Assembly (NCBI RefSeq): GCF_029962835.1
Contig: NC_080583.1
Span: 2,961,001-3,025,000, forward strand
DNA: 64,000 nucleotides
DNA from: Magnolia sinica
Taxonomy: Eukaryota > Streptophyta > Magnoliopsida > Magnoliales > Magnoliaceae
Direction: 5' to 3'
The notes under the pieces were generated by a model. It was not told where the DNA came from, ran no database searches, and worked only from the letters and a program-made list of their open reading frames with translations. The position numbers and the translations under genes were made by a program. Shown here in pieces: positions 1-12,493 of the stretch; within the stretch, counting starts at the first letter, position 1; each line of letters starts with the position of its first letter.

Positions 1-305
1 AGAAAAAAATAAAAAGGCATTTATTTCATATACATATCTTCCTTGCCACCAGCCACACCTCGTTGAGTCATTTTATCAAATATTTGATGGGCATCAAAAG
101 TAATCGGGTCACCTAACTGGTTCAATCTGAGTTCTATTCGAGTTGAGTTCGACCATGTCGAGTCGAGCCAGGGCCAGCTCAAACTCGACTGAAAACTCGA
201 GCTCAAAAAATTAGCCTGAGTAGCACGAACTCAGCTTCGAACCGAGACAAATCGAGCTTTTTCGAGTTGAGTCGAGCGAGCTAGCTCGATTCATGTACAC
301 CCCTA
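1..305. mobile_element. hAT-like nonautonomous element, cut by window edge
   Basis: The right end reads CATGTACACCCCTA, the inverted form of the TAGGGGTGTACATG terminus shared by other copies in this window. The body is rich in TCGAGTTGAGTCGAGC-type words and matches the interior of the complete copy at 6636-7207, including the shared stretch CTTGCCACCAGCC. The left end lies outside the window, so its target duplication cannot be checked. Confidence 0.75.
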
Positions 306-2179
306 GGTTTATCTAATAAAAGTGAATCTTCTTAGCCATAACCAATCTATGATGAGTCCCAACAAATGGATGGATCCTATTGTTGATGGGACCTAAATGA
401 TCTCAACGGTCTACTTGGTAAGCTATTGATCAGATGGATAGAATCTTCTGATCGGGGTGATTTTGTGTGGGGGCCCATTAAATTTGTGTTGGACCTAATT
501 GACGGCCTGGATGAATCTATCAAAGTGTCTAAACGTCCTGATGCAAATAGAGGTACCATATAAGGCTTCCCATTGAATGCCACGAGGGTACATGTACCGA
601 AAACATGTGACATCCCTAAGAAGACAGTAAGGTAACACTCGGTAGAACCGGAATATGGTAGAGCCATCGCACTACGCTCTACACGTGGCAGGTTAATTGT
701 CAATCAGGACCGTTGATGTAGTGGTACCTACTATAGATACTAAATCGTAAAGATACACATAGATACGATGATCCTAGCCATCTGAATAGTAGCATTTAAT
801 CTAACGGTAGATGAGAAAACTTATCAATTGTCATAATCAAGTACTTCGAAGTGTAGGAAACTGATGGTTAGGGCTGTCTGGTAGGTGTCAGTTTCGAAAC
901 ATATGCCATCCATGATGAGGCCCACCATATGGACAGTCCTGATCGACACATCTCACTCCTACGTTCTTAGGGCTCTACCGTATCATCTCTTGCGGCTCAG
1001 TAGGAATTAAATCCTCTAACGTGTCTAATGTCCTTAGCTTTTAAGGGTAGGTGGCCCACCTTGATGACGGTTCTGGCCATTCCCAATCTACCCCGAAGTG
1101 GACCCCACATTGTATAACCAAAATTTAAGTACTCTAACGACTTTCCACCTACCCTTTCGTCAAGAACTAAAGTACAAAGACAGATAGGGGGTGGATGATT
1201 TGGGCCGTCCATTGGATTGGTCTCATAGTAGGTATGATCATCGATGCATCGCTTTGTGAAAACTTGTATAAATTGGACAATGCTGCCAATCTGATTGGTG
1301 GACCACTTTCCATTTTTCATCTACCCTCATCCCAATTAATTGGGGTCAGCTACATGAATTGACAGCCCGGATCATCGACCGCTTATCCCAACTAATTGAT
1401 CGGCTACATGAATGGACGGCCCAGATGAACGACCCTTTATCAGTCTTTATACTTTAGTGCTTGACAAAAGGGCAGTGGGGAAGTGGTTAGAGAACTTTTC
1501 ATTCAGTGCTGGTTATTTCCTCTTTTCCTTTTTTTTTTATTTTTTTATTTTTTTTGTGCTCATGGATTGGAGATCATCTGGGCCGTCAATTAAGTCCACC
1601 GGATGGGCCATCAAGATCGTACACTTTTTGTCAAATGCAATGATGAGCAAGTGGATAACTTTTTTCCTTTATGTTGAGGACAGCAGGCCGCACATGGTGT
1701 ATCTGGTGATCGTCACCGTTGATCTGGTGGGCCACTGTGGGAACGGTGTATACGGAAAAATATCTCATTGATTGGACAACTCCTAGCATCATTGCTGTGA
1801 ATTTAAATGGTTCAATCTGGACCGCTGCTCTTACCGTTCCTTTCGTAGGTCGCTTATCAAACGTCCATGACAGTTCACTCCCTGGATATTTTTGGCTAGT
1901 GGCTATCCATGTGATGGCCCACCAGATCCATGGTCCCTCGGTGGAATTCCATTAGGACTGTAAACGGGCCGGGCCTGAGGTTCGTTTCAGCCCAGGTATG
2001 GATCCGCCGGGCCAGCCCTATTCAAAATTTCGATTTTCTTTGCCTGGGTGTGACCCACTGACAGCCTAACTGAGATTCCCTCAGATCTACGGACAGGATG
2101 AGTTGATTTGTCGCTGGTCCAGGCCCATCTCAGAAGACAGAGGCCCATCCCAGGCCCAGATAGCATGGCAGTCTGGAGC
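306..2179. other. Intergenic, no gene recognised
   Basis: I see no coding gene here. Open frames are short and lack recognisable motifs. Two imperfect copies of a roughly 50-bp unit lie head to tail at about 1330-1380 and 1387-1434 (shared words AATTGAT/GGCTACATGAAT). At about 1954-2170 a GC-rich segment begins TAGGACTGTAAACGGGCCGG, which resembles the start of another hAT-like family, but I cannot find a matching end. Confidence 0.5.
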
Positions 2180-2645
2180 TAGAGCCGTACATGAACCGAA
2201 CTAGCTCGGTTAGCTGGCTTGCTGGCTTGACCCGGCTCAAAAGAGTTCAAATCAACTCGGTTCGAAATTGAGTTCGAGTCTAATTCAACTGATTTTTCGA
2301 ACTTAAAAAACTTTCCGGCCAATTTCAACCTGACCCGAGCTTGACTCGACTTAGATCAAACCCAAACAAATCCGATTACTCAATTATTTTTATATTGATG
2401 TTGCTTACCAAATGTTTCATGAAATGGAGTATCAACTGATGGCGAGAAAGGTATAGATATATATGAAATACTTATATATCTTGATTTTGATATTGCATAT
2501 TGAGTGTATGATGAAATACTTGTAAATTTCATCATACAATGAAAAATTGAATGTACACTCCACGTATTTAAAAAAATGCCACACACACTCCATCTTAGCT
2601 TGAAATGACTGGAGCTGTTGACCTAACCAAGCCGAGCGGGCCACA
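2180..2645. mobile_element. Divergent hAT-like element
   Basis: It begins TAGAGCCGTACATGAACC, a variant of the terminus seen in the other copies. It is rich in AACTCGGTTCGAAATTGAGTTCG-like words and then matches the interior of the 6636-7207 copy in reverse orientation. The right terminus is not recognisable and appears truncated. Confidence 0.6.
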
Positions 2646-4059
2646 CATGCCAGTTGTCAGCTTTCCCAACCATCCATTCTCTCACCACGCAATGCCCACC
2701 CAATGAATCAAGCTGTTTGATTTTTGACACTGTGGCCCCCACCTGATGGACGGCCCAAATCACGTACACACGAGCCAGGCTGTCACATTGGAAGAGAATG
2801 ATTTGGATAGATACTCTGGCGAGTGCTGGAGCGTGCCTCAGCATGATAGTGACATATTTGTAATTACGTAACTATTTCCATAATCCCTTGGGTTTGAGAA
2901 AAGAGAGTGGTCCAATCCCCTCATACCACCATAACTTGTATATGCTCTTAAGTTCCATCGGGAGACTTAGAAAGTCTAAACGGATGATCTGAACCGTCCA
3001 CTATGTTCAGAACACATTCATTGTGTAAAAATCACAATCATAATGATCAGACGGTCCAATCTATCCGTAATTTGGCCCTTTTGTTTATATAGCTGTCCAT
3101 TTGAAAACCTCATATACAGGATGGTTAGGATTTCATAACAGAATTGATTAGAATAATAAGATATCCATCATGGAATCGAACTAACAGATGTATGAAATTT
3201 TTGATTGGGCCTATTTTTGTAATAATAATCTTGACCATCCATATGAGATTCTATTGATCGGACGGTTAATACTTTCAGATCATTGTGATTTTTATGTGGT
3301 AGCCAATGATATTTGTGTTGGAGATAATGGATGGTCCAGATCAATAAATTGTACGGCATATGTACCGATTCAACTAAGAGTATGACTTATGGAAAATGCT
3401 ACGACGATTCACTGGGGTTGGTTCCTCGGGACGATTCTCTAAAAGAAAGCGACACGTGTCATTGATTACTTTAAAAAAGGGCAGATTTCTTTGTTAGTCT
3501 TTCACCATTTTAGAAAACGGGAGTGACTTAATATCGATAGGGATTGCTAGAAAATGGTGGTGGTCCAAATTCAAAGAATGTTAATAATATATTATCGGTG
3601 AAAATCTTTTTTTATGGTCCATCCACAGTTGGGTCAGCGATTTGGACGATCTAGATTACTGTACATCTAAATCTTGTGGACGTTTGAAGAGTCAATGCCA
3701 TTTATCAATGGTGAATAAGCAATAGAGGACACCACTATTTAAGCTTCATCAACCACTTTGATGTGTGTGTAAAATTCTCGCCGTCCATTTCTGTGAGACT
3801 ATGGGGACTTGACTGTGAAAATCAGGATGATAAAAAACCAAGGTGGGCTACCATCACAAGGAATAGTGAGGGTGCCAAGGCCCACAATTGAAAACCTCGC
3901 TGGCCTCCACAAAAGCTTTTGATTATGCCTACACACACACTCTCTCTCTTCGTCCTCACCGCACGAATGAATTAAATTGTTGTGATTTTTGAAATATGCT
4001 GGAAAATAAAAGATTTTAAATTTAAATTTAAATTTTATAGATATATGAATCTCTACTTA
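2646..4059. other. Intergenic, no gene recognised
   Basis: No coding gene is seen. The stretch carries scattered short words of the GATCAGACGGTCCAATC kind (near 3050 and 3255) that recur all over the window and are probably worn repeat remnants. Confidence 0.45.
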
Positions 4060-4307
4060 ATAGCTAGAGCTAGGCTGGACTGACTCGACCCAAACCATAA
4101 AGCAGAGTCACGTACGGATCGAGTAGCCTCATCCATATCCGAATCCCGACCAACTCAAGTTCCAGTTTCATAGTAACTCGACCCAACTCAAACCGAAACT
4201 CAATCTAAAACCCAACTCGATCTGGGATCGGGTAGTATATAAGGCAAATTTTTTACTTTTTATCTCCACCTTAACCCTACCCGCGCCGCACCCAATCAGA
4301 ACCCAGC

Positions 4308-4344
<37 letters not shown>

Positions 4345-4850
4345 CTCGTCCAGCAGCAGCAATCCACCCATCTGTCAACACAACAATCCACCTATTTGGT
4401 GGCAACAATCCACCAGTCTAGCAGCAATCTGCCCATTTTAGGTCAAATATAATTTTTTATTTCTCTGCAGTGGTTCAAGCACTCACTATGGTGGTCCCGG
4501 CTAGCTCAATGTGGGCCCCACATTGATGCATGTGTTTATCCATGTTGTCCATCCATATACACTCTTTACATATGATATTCGATTTATATATGTGTACACG
4601 AGACAAACATTTGTTGTGAATTTGGTTCATTGATTACAATTTGACCCGATCTGAATTGTAGCCAACTCGATCCGACTCGGTATCTTTGATTGAATTGGAC
4701 TCGGTTCGGGTCAGCCCAGCTAAGATCCGATTCAAATTGAGTCAGGCCCGTTGGATTCGGTACCAAGTCAGATCAAGTTCCAGCCAGGGATTTAACAAAA
4801 CCGGATCGAGTCGAGTTGGACCTAACTCAGTTTGGACTCGTTGCCCACCT
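4060..4850. mobile_element. Old hAT-like element with CT microsatellite
   Basis: The 9-bp word CTCTACTTA occurs on both sides, at 4051-4059 and 4849-4857, as expected of a target duplication or of a duplication overlapping the CTCTA terminus. The interior carries the CGACTCGACCC/CGGGTCAG words of this family and a (CT)n run at about 4311-4341. Its termini are worn, so the family assignment is moderate. Confidence 0.5.
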
Positions 4851-4853
4851 CTA

Positions 4854-5474
4854 CTTATACTTCTCAAAATTCTATAAAAGTGAACTCATAATTTAAGATG
4901 AGGATTTATATGATTGATTGATGTTGCCTATAAATCATTATTTAAAGTTACATAGGAAGTCATTGACAAAGTACAGGTAGCGTGTATGTGACTCGTATAT
5001 CTACAGTGCTGTCATACACATGAACTCAGTGGTTGTCTATGTGAAACTCTTATGTAGTTAATACACACAAACTCTTCTGTGGTCTACTTCAAAACATGAG
5101 TTCATCTGCTCATGATGCTTCCTGCTTTTCATATTAAATATATATTTTATGGATAGCAGTGGTGGGAGTGGGCATACAACCACCCATCCACTCTGGAACC
5201 CACAAACTGGACGTCTCAGATTGAAGCATACGTGTGCCAAACTACAAGGGCTGTGTATGCAAGCATAAACTATATCATGATCTGGCAGAACAGGTGTAAT
5301 TCCTCGACTCACAGTATATGGGGCCACTTTGATGCTAGTGATAAATCCACCCTATCCATCCATTTTTACAGCTATAGGACATGAGCTCCAAAATAGGAAG
5401 ATCCAAAACTCAAGTGATCCACACGGCTCGAAACAGTGGGGATTGATCCACACCGTTGAAACATACTTAGGGCC
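4854..5474. other. Intergenic, no gene recognised
   Basis: No open frame with recognisable protein features and no clear repeat boundaries are visible here. Confidence 0.4.
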
Positions 5475-5985
5475 ATCATGCACTGTGGATTCGAGGGAAT
5501 CTGAGGGTATTCCAAATCTATGGTCATTTGGTAGGGTAGATTAGAGGGTATTCCAAATCCTCACTTTTGCTTAGATTACAAATCCTCCTGAGTTTTGTTT
5601 TCCCCCCTTATTTTTAAAGTATAATTAGTTACATGTGTAACATGTGTCACTAATTTACTATTCTATTGTACGGGTTTCCCCACTGATGATATCTTAAAAC
5701 AATCTACATCACTAAAATTACATTAATAAAATGATCTTTGGCTAGTCTCCGACTACATATTTCAATGGGCTTAATACAATTCTATATACATTACTAATTA
5801 GTAATTAAATTCAAACTCCTACAAATATAATACATAATTTAAGTGCATAGATATTTTTGCATTATAGGGATTCTAAATTAGCGGTGCCAAGCACAATTGG
5901 AGAACTCCAAATTCAGGGTATTCCAAATCCATGGGCTAGGTATTCCGTATTCGCAATGTTAAACTAGGCCCTAAGACCACTAAAA
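5475..5985. mobile_element. Nonautonomous TIR element (family M, copy 1)
   Basis: The left side reads CTTAGGGCCATC and the right side AGGCCCTAAG, an inverted terminal match. The AT-rich body, with ACATGTGTAACATGTG and CATTAATAAAATGATC, closely parallels 15215-15640, so the two are copies of one family. The repeated word GGTATTCCAAATCC occurs near both ends. No coding capacity is seen. Confidence 0.55.
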
Positions 5986-6290
5986 TTCTAAATCATGCCA
6001 GCATTTTTATGTTTTCATTGATATGAGTGGGAATGAGTTTACCAATAATTTAGATGGCAAATGTTCTCTCCACATTCCTATGGATAAGCTTATTTGAGTT
6101 TTGGATCTACCTTATTTTTAGGCTCATGCTTTGCATGATCTAGCAAAATACACAGAGGAAAGATTTATCACAAACATCATCATGGCCTCAATGAGGTTCA
6201 GACGGTAAGGTCGAAATTCTGCATGGAGCAAAAGATGTGTCTGAAGCTAGGTGGGGCTCACTGAGATGTTTGTAAGAAATTCACCTCGAA

Positions 6291-7391
6291 GCGGATTGTG
6301 TACTGAGTAACTTATCACACCAAATGTATTTAGTAAAATTTGTAGAGTCCACTATGATTTATATATTTTATCCACTCCATCCATCCATATTACCATATAA
6401 TTTTAGAGCTTGAGCCCAAAATTGAAGCATATCTAAAGTTCAAGTGGACCACACCATAGGAAAAAGTGTGAATTGAACATCTATCATTGAAAAATTCTCG
6501 GGCATCATAGAAGTTTTGGATCAATTTGATAATTTTGTTTCCCTACATCCATGTTTGTGTGATCTTATAAACATATTGATAAACATTACTGTGGGCCCTA
6601 GCAAGGTTTCAATAGTGGAAATCATTATTCCCACTTAGAGGTGTACACAAGTTGAACTGAGTCGAGCTTGGCATAACTCAACTCAGCTCAGCCACTGGCT
6701 AACCCCAGCTTGAACTCAGCTCGGCTTGGTCCTTGAGCCTAATTGGCCAGCTCGGCTCGATTCGATCAGCAGCTCGGGCCAGTTCAAGGCAAGATGCGGC
6801 ATTTTCACAAACACAAGGAGTGCACTTTCAATTTCTTACTGTATGTAAAACAGTAGCAGCTGTTTACAGGTATTTCATCAAACACCTTGTAGGCAACATC
6901 AAAATCAAGAAAAAAAAGGGTTTTTTTTTTCATATACATACTTTTCTTGCCACCAGCCGACACTTCGTCGAGTCATTTCATCAAACACTTGGTGAGCAAC
7001 ATCAATATCAAAGTTATCGAGTCATCGAACTGGTTCGATCCAAGTTCGATTCGAGTTGGGGTTCGATCCGAGTCGAGTCAAAATTTTTTCACGCTAAAAA
7101 AATCAGCTCGACTTAGTTCGAACTCAGTTTCGAAACAGGTCGAATTGAGCTTTTTCGAGTCAAGTCGAGCGAGCTAACCGAGCTAACTCGGTTCGTGTAT
7201 AGCCCTATTCCCACTGTTTCCTTTAGTGTGGTCCATTTGAGATTTGGATATGCTTCAATTTTGGGCTCAACCCCTTTGATGAGCTGGAAAAATGGATGGA
7301 CAATGTGGATAAACCACATACATTCATGGTAGGCCCAACAAAGTTTACTCAATACAATAAAAGCGTGCTGAGTAACTCAGTCAACAATACG
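6291..7391. mobile_element. Foldback element interrupted by a hAT-like element
   Basis: The ends form an inverted repeat (ATTGTGTACTGAGTAACT at the left, and the reverse of ATTGTTGACTGAGTTACT at the right). The body matches the recurrent foldback family, with AAGTGGACCACACCA and GTTTCAATAGTGG. It is split at 6636 by the complete hAT-like copy, which shows it is the older of the two. The 305 bases before it (5986-6290) hold nothing I recognise. Confidence 0.7.
6636..7207. mobile_element. Complete hAT-like nonautonomous element
   Basis: It starts TAGAGGTGTACACAAG and ends GTGTATAGCCCTA, which are inverted copies. The 8-bp word TTCCCACT flanks it directly at 6628-6635 and 7208-7215. An 8-bp duplication with TAG...CTA ends is the mark of the hAT superfamily. 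It is 572 bp long and encodes no transposase. Confidence 0.85.
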
Positions 7392-8941
7392 ATTTCATTC
7401 ACGTCATTCATCTGTTTTGCCAACTTATTTTAAAAGATGAGATAAAAATGAGGTGGATTCAAAACTCAAATGGGCCACATAATAGGGAAAAATGAAAGAG
7501 AAATGCCTACCCTTAAAACTTTTATAAGGTCAAGGGCAATGTTTACATGCCATCTAACATTTATTCTCACCCAAATAAACTAAAAACACAAAATTGTTAG
7601 CCCTGTTGTACTCCAATTTAATCAAATTGGACTACTCCTGTGACAGAGGGTTAAGATTGGATACACGTGTGTGAGTAGGATGCATAAGCATGTCAGAGTC
7701 TGTCTAACTTAAGCGTTCATTGAATTGTTAGTGTCCCCTTCATTAAGACAGATAGATTAGAGACTGGTATCAAAGATCTAGAGTCCTCTCAGCCACCAAT
7801 ATTGCACTCCTTTGAGGGGACTAGTAAAAGGAAATGAGGTTAATCCTTCCGAATAAATTCTTTTTGCCTTGTGACAATAGACGTGAGTCTACAGCTTTAA
7901 GGACTTGTTATTTCACTAATACTTTAAGTTCAAAACACTTCTCAAATGAATTAAGATACACGTTCAAATTAAATAAGACAAAATGTTGTTGATTTCATTA
8001 GGTATTGTGAAATAATGTTTATTACAACTGACAACTTTCGAAACAAGCAAATGAGTAAACAAAATTGAAAATGGATAAATACCTGATACCCTTATTAGAA
8101 CAGACGAATTGAGGAAAGTATAATCAACCAAATTAGAACTTAGAATATCACGATTTACAACTTAAGATTGCAGAAAGACAATCTCTACCCCTAAGGTACT
8201 ATAGTGGGAGCCATTAAGTAGTAGCTAAACTAAGATAAGCTATGCTAAAAAAACATAAAAGATAACTTGATGTGTTTGGCATAGGGCTTCGAGCTCTTTT
8301 TCAATTGCTCATTTTATAGATCATCAATGAGGTGAAACCCTCGTTAGAGTTTTTTTGTTACTTATGAATCCTTCAAACTTACGTCACGACTTTTGGTTAA
8401 GAAAGTCTTGTAGAAATATTTGAAAACTCTTAACAGGAAGGTCTCCGAAAAGCCTGCAGACGCCAGATATTAAATTCCCACTTTTATATGTAAATGCTCC
8501 CTGATAGAACTCGCACTACCCAAATGAGCATCATTCTTTAAGATCCATCATGATTGTTCATCTAAGTGACTAGGTCTAGAGCACTCAGTTCCTGACTCTA
8601 TAGTGATATTTGACACCTACTACGGATCTATTATTGGCGATGGGTCACACCCGTTGGATTAAGATCTCCCATTCTTTTGGTTATAATGGGACTTCAATTG
8701 TTGGATAAGATCTCCCAACATGACCTCTGGGTAATCTCTCTGTTTCCTTTGATCTCCTTGATGAGTGGCCCTGATCTGTCCATTATTAATATTTTATCAG
8801 CCATATTCTCGTTGCTCATTCTTTCTGTTCTCATCGAGGCATGGTTGTGTAGACACTCCACCCCCAAGCTGATAAGCTGATTGAGTTTGAACTGATGGAT
8901 AGACAACCAAACCCCAATCCTAAACCTTAACCCCAAAAGTC

Positions 8942-9070
8942 TAAATCCTATGAACCTGTCCTAAACCCTAAACTCAGCCTATTCAACCCCACAAGCCAGT
9001 CAAACCAGTCAGCATAACCCTGAACCCTAAGAACCTAAAACCCTAAACCTTAAGAACCCAAAACCCCGAA
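8942..9070 (+). repeat. Degenerate CCCTAAA (telomere-like) patch
   Basis: The plant telomere unit CCCTAAA and near variants recur in short runs, for example CCTAAACCCTAAAC near 8970 and AAAACCCTAAACC near 9038, separated by other sequence. Runs are only one to two perfect units long, so this is interstitial and degenerate, not a telomere. Confidence 0.55.
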
Positions 9071-9565
9071 GCCTTGAGTCAATTCGGCAAGTCAAATTAC
9101 CCAGTCAACTCACCCGGTCAGCCTACCCAATCCCACAACTCAATCAACTCACTTAGTTAAACCTAAAACCAAGCCCGAACCCAATCCTAAAAGCAAGCCC
9201 AATCGAAGAAATGGTTGAAACCCGAAATCAACAACCTTCACAGCAGAGCCTCCACATGCTTGGAGGATGCTGCCTACCAAACCAGGGAGTCCAAGTGGAG
9301 ACCAACGTTAGTCAGGTTGCTGACACCCATGTTGCAATCCCTCTCTTTGGTACAACATCCCTCAGGCATATGGAACTCTCCTTTTTCAAACATGTATAGT
9401 TGATGTGCATTTACTCCGATACCCATCTCCTTACCCAAAATTATCCTTTTGCCACCTTATCTAACCCATGAGATGATGTCATGTGGTAATTTCTAACCCC
9501 AATCCTTCACTTACTTTTTTCCCCATAGGTTTAGCAGGAATTACAAGAAAACTGGGTAGGGAGAC

Positions 9566-9574
9566 TATAAATAG
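9566..9574 (+). promoter_or_regulatory. TATA box candidate
   Basis: TATAAATAG is followed by a pyrimidine-rich leader (CCCCCTTCCCCTTTCATTTC). The match to the plant core-promoter consensus is strong, but no convincing gene follows. It may be the promoter of a dead retroelement LTR. Confidence 0.4.
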
Positions 9575-9873
9575 CCCCCTTCCCCTTTCATTTCAATGAT
9601 CCACTCCCATTTCCAACAATCCCTCTCATTTTAGAGACCACACACATTAAGGTCCATTCCTCCACCAAGGAGAGTGAGAGCCTAGACCTGATCTACTTTA
9701 GCTTAGTTAGAGTTTAAGCCTCCTAAGCCACGTAAGTTCAAATATGAGCCACTCAACCTAGCCTTGTAACAATATCGTTCATCCAAACATTCAAGCTTCT
9801 ATCAGTTTAATAAAAAAATCCGAGCATTAGCATCGTGCAACATTCATTCCCTTCGCAACTCCATTGCTCCTCA

Positions 9874-10250
9874 TATACATTAGCATCATAATGTATTTCG
9901 TCATTTTCTCACATCTAACTGGAGGACGCATGCTTTAAGATTTGCTGATATAATCAGATCTTGCCCACCAGAAACCTTAGCCAATTTGTCGTTGTTTTAG
10001 CACATACATTGCATTTCATCGTTTTCTCAGATCCAACTAGCAGATGTATATTCTGAGGCATGTCGATATAATTGGAGCAGGTCCACCAGAAACCTTAACC
10101 GGTTGGTCGTCGTTTTATCATAAGCATCCATATAGCATCAAGTTTCCCATACATACATACTTGCACCTTGCACTTGATCGTTTCGAACGTATGCTATGCA
10201 GCTTTTGGATATTGTCAGATTTTACCCATCAAAAATTCGGATCAGTCAAT
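9874..10250. repeat. About three tandem copies of a ~120-bp unit
   Basis: Two good copies (about 9874-10001 and 10002-10126) share TTTTCTCA-ATC-AACT, CCACCAGAAACCTTA and TTGTCGTTGTTTTA-like blocks in the same order. A third, worn copy follows, with CGTTTCGAACGTATGC and TACCCATCAAAAA. Confidence 0.65.
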
Positions 10251-10371
10251 CATTATTACTATTGTATCACATTATATTTTCTGCACGTGAGAAATGCCAT
10301 TATTCATTCGAAATTAGTCATATCTTGTGAAATAAAGACCGCACGTCTGTATAGGTAGATTGGGTGCCTAA

Positions 10372-11089
10372 GGGCCTGTTTGGTTTTCTGGCTCAAGTGT
10401 AATTATATTGTAAATGAGTAATTATTATTTACCAAGGTAATTACCTGCATCTTTCCCAATGCTGACTTGATCAATTACTTTTTAAGCACTTAAATCGAGG
10501 AATTTGTAAAATAAATATAGGGCCCATCATAATGTGTGTGGCTTATCCACACCGCCCATTCATTATGCCAAATGAATTTAAGGCATGAGCCCAAAAATTA
10601 GGCAAATCCAAAGGTCAAGTGGACCACACCACATGAAATTATGAGAATTGAATGCCTATCATTAAAAACTTGTTGAGGGCCTTAGAAAATTTAGATTAGG
10701 CTTTTATTTATATTTTCATTTATCCATGTCCATGTGACCCTATGAACGGGTTAGATGTTAAATAAACCTCAATGTGGGCCCAATAAAATAATCAACTTTC
10801 AACGGTGGACAAATTAAGTCCATTGTTTCCTTTCATGTGGGCCAATTGAACATTAGATCTTCCTAATTTTTTCGGATCAAGCCTCAAAATATTCTAATAA
10901 AACAGATGGGCGACACGGATATATTATATACATTATGGTGGGGCCCACGGATTTAAGTCAACATTTTTGGACCGGTTTTCTAGGTGAAATTACTCACTTG
11001 TTTCCAAACAAGTGAAAAAAAATGTAATAATTACTTCTTTACAGTGATTTACAGCAATTTACTTAGATTATGGAAAACCAAACAAGCCC
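10372..11089. mobile_element. Tourist-like (PIF/Harbinger) nonautonomous element
   Basis: The ends are GGGCCTGTTTGGTTTTC and the inverse GAAAACCAAACAAGCCC. The 3-bp word TAA flanks it directly at 10369-10371 and 11090-11092, the usual PIF/Harbinger target. Subterminal TAATTATTATTTAC/GTAATAATTAC words also pair. Its centre is the same GGGCCCATCATAATG...GGTGGGGCCCAC foldback core found in elements with quite different ends. It has no coding capacity. Confidence 0.8.
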
Positions 11090-11092
11090 TAA

Positions 11093-12493
11093 CACCTTCT
11101 ATCTCTGTAATCGCGGTTACTTCTTGTAATCTCTGGAACGTAAACTCATGAGTCATTTTAAGGTTAAAGATCTCCGGGGTCCTCAATTTTAAGCATTTTT
11201 ATAGGGTCTAATCGATTGTATAATCATAATAATTAGTTCGTAGCGACTTTACTCAAGTATAACATCATTTTACTCCTTTAACTAAAGTTCTCGAGCGATG
11301 CAACCAATGAAAGAAGAGAGTTGATCTCTCGTCCCCTTGTGAAATCCGCCTTCCAGCGTCCACATGCTGTAGACCAAACCTGGATGATGTATCCGTTTCT
11401 CTTGATTCGGGTTTGAGCTGTGGTTGGGTTTGCTTAGACACCAGTCCAATCTTCAGATCTTTGGAAACTTCTTGAATGGTACAGTCTTTCCAAACGTTTT
11501 TGGGAGGATCTCCTATTTTGGAAGAAATGTGAGAGATGACCTCACTGAGAAAATCATATCTAGTTTATAATAACTTTTGCTCTCTCTTGACGGGTCTCTT
11601 ATAAATCAGGTGAGCACATTGCCTCATCAATGAATGTGATAACAGTAGTCACATTACATGTGATGATTGGCTCTTGGAAGGCAAGTTTAAGAACTTGTGC
11701 ATTCACATCTATAACATAATAAGCATTTACAACATAATGTATATTTTTGAAAAAGGAAAAACACGAACTACAATACTCTCACCTAAAAATGGCTGCATGT
11801 GATTGGCCCACATCAGGCCTCAAAAATAAGCATAAACAAGCCCAACAAATGTTTCAACAATAGTGCTTAATCTCTACTAGTTTTTTTTTTTTTCTTGTGA
11901 TAGTGGGGAGGCTCACTTGAGTTTTGTATCTGCTTCCTTTCAGAACTTTATGTCCTAAAAAGATCCAACAAAATCAACGGACATGACCGACGGACAGGGT
12001 GCATTTTAACAACCATCACAGTGGACCGCACTTAGCGTTGAATCGGTAGGGTCTAACGCAAATCCGCATCCCTTATCTGGTAATATGGAGAGAGTGATGT
12101 TTGATAATAGGCACGATGAAGCTGTACACGTGACATTCATTAACTCAAGATCACATGCAATAAACAATTCAAAATTGATATTTCTTGTTGAAATCTGGCC
12201 ATTAATCGGTTCCCATTACAACCGTCTATTAAATGTCCACGAGCTACCGTTTTGGAAAAAGATAAACATTGAATTTTTGTTTATTGTTCATCGAATTTAG
12301 AGCCTACAAAATTTTACAGTCTAGCTTAAGTTAATCTGATGGCTCGTGTACAGTCTCTTAAAACCAGAGCATCAACTATCACAGAGCCGAGTATCAAAAG
12401 TCTTCCCTATCAAATAACCGCACATCCCCGCGAAAGCGAGAGCGCGAGAGAGTGAGAGAGTTGTCAGCAGCGAAGGAGGAAGAAGGAATAGCG
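11093..12493. other. Intergenic upstream of the ATL gene
   Basis: No gene is recognised. The last 70 bases are a GA-rich leader (GAGAGCGCGAGAGAGTGAG) that probably includes the 5' untranslated region of the downstream gene. I see no clear TATA box close to it. Confidence 0.45.

Larger units (their letters stand above)
7392..10371. other. Gene-free region, probable old retroelement debris
   Basis: I recognise no host gene. The part up to about 7600 resembles a further worn foldback fragment. The rest includes a CCCTAAA-rich patch, a TATA box and a roughly 120-bp tandem repeat, listed separately. The order promoter-like signal then tandem repeat would suit the remains of a long terminal repeat, but I cannot define ends or a target duplication. 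Confidence 0.4.

Noticed and set aside
7765-7780. TGGTATCAAAGATCT, like the initiator-tRNA-Met primer site (TGGTATCAGAGC) of copia elements
   Set aside because: No LTR end precedes it and no gag-pol coding sequence follows; it is probably chance or too worn to use.
8942-9070. Telomere or chromosome end
   Set aside because: Only one or two perfect CCCTAAA units occur in a row, and the sequence continues normally on both sides.
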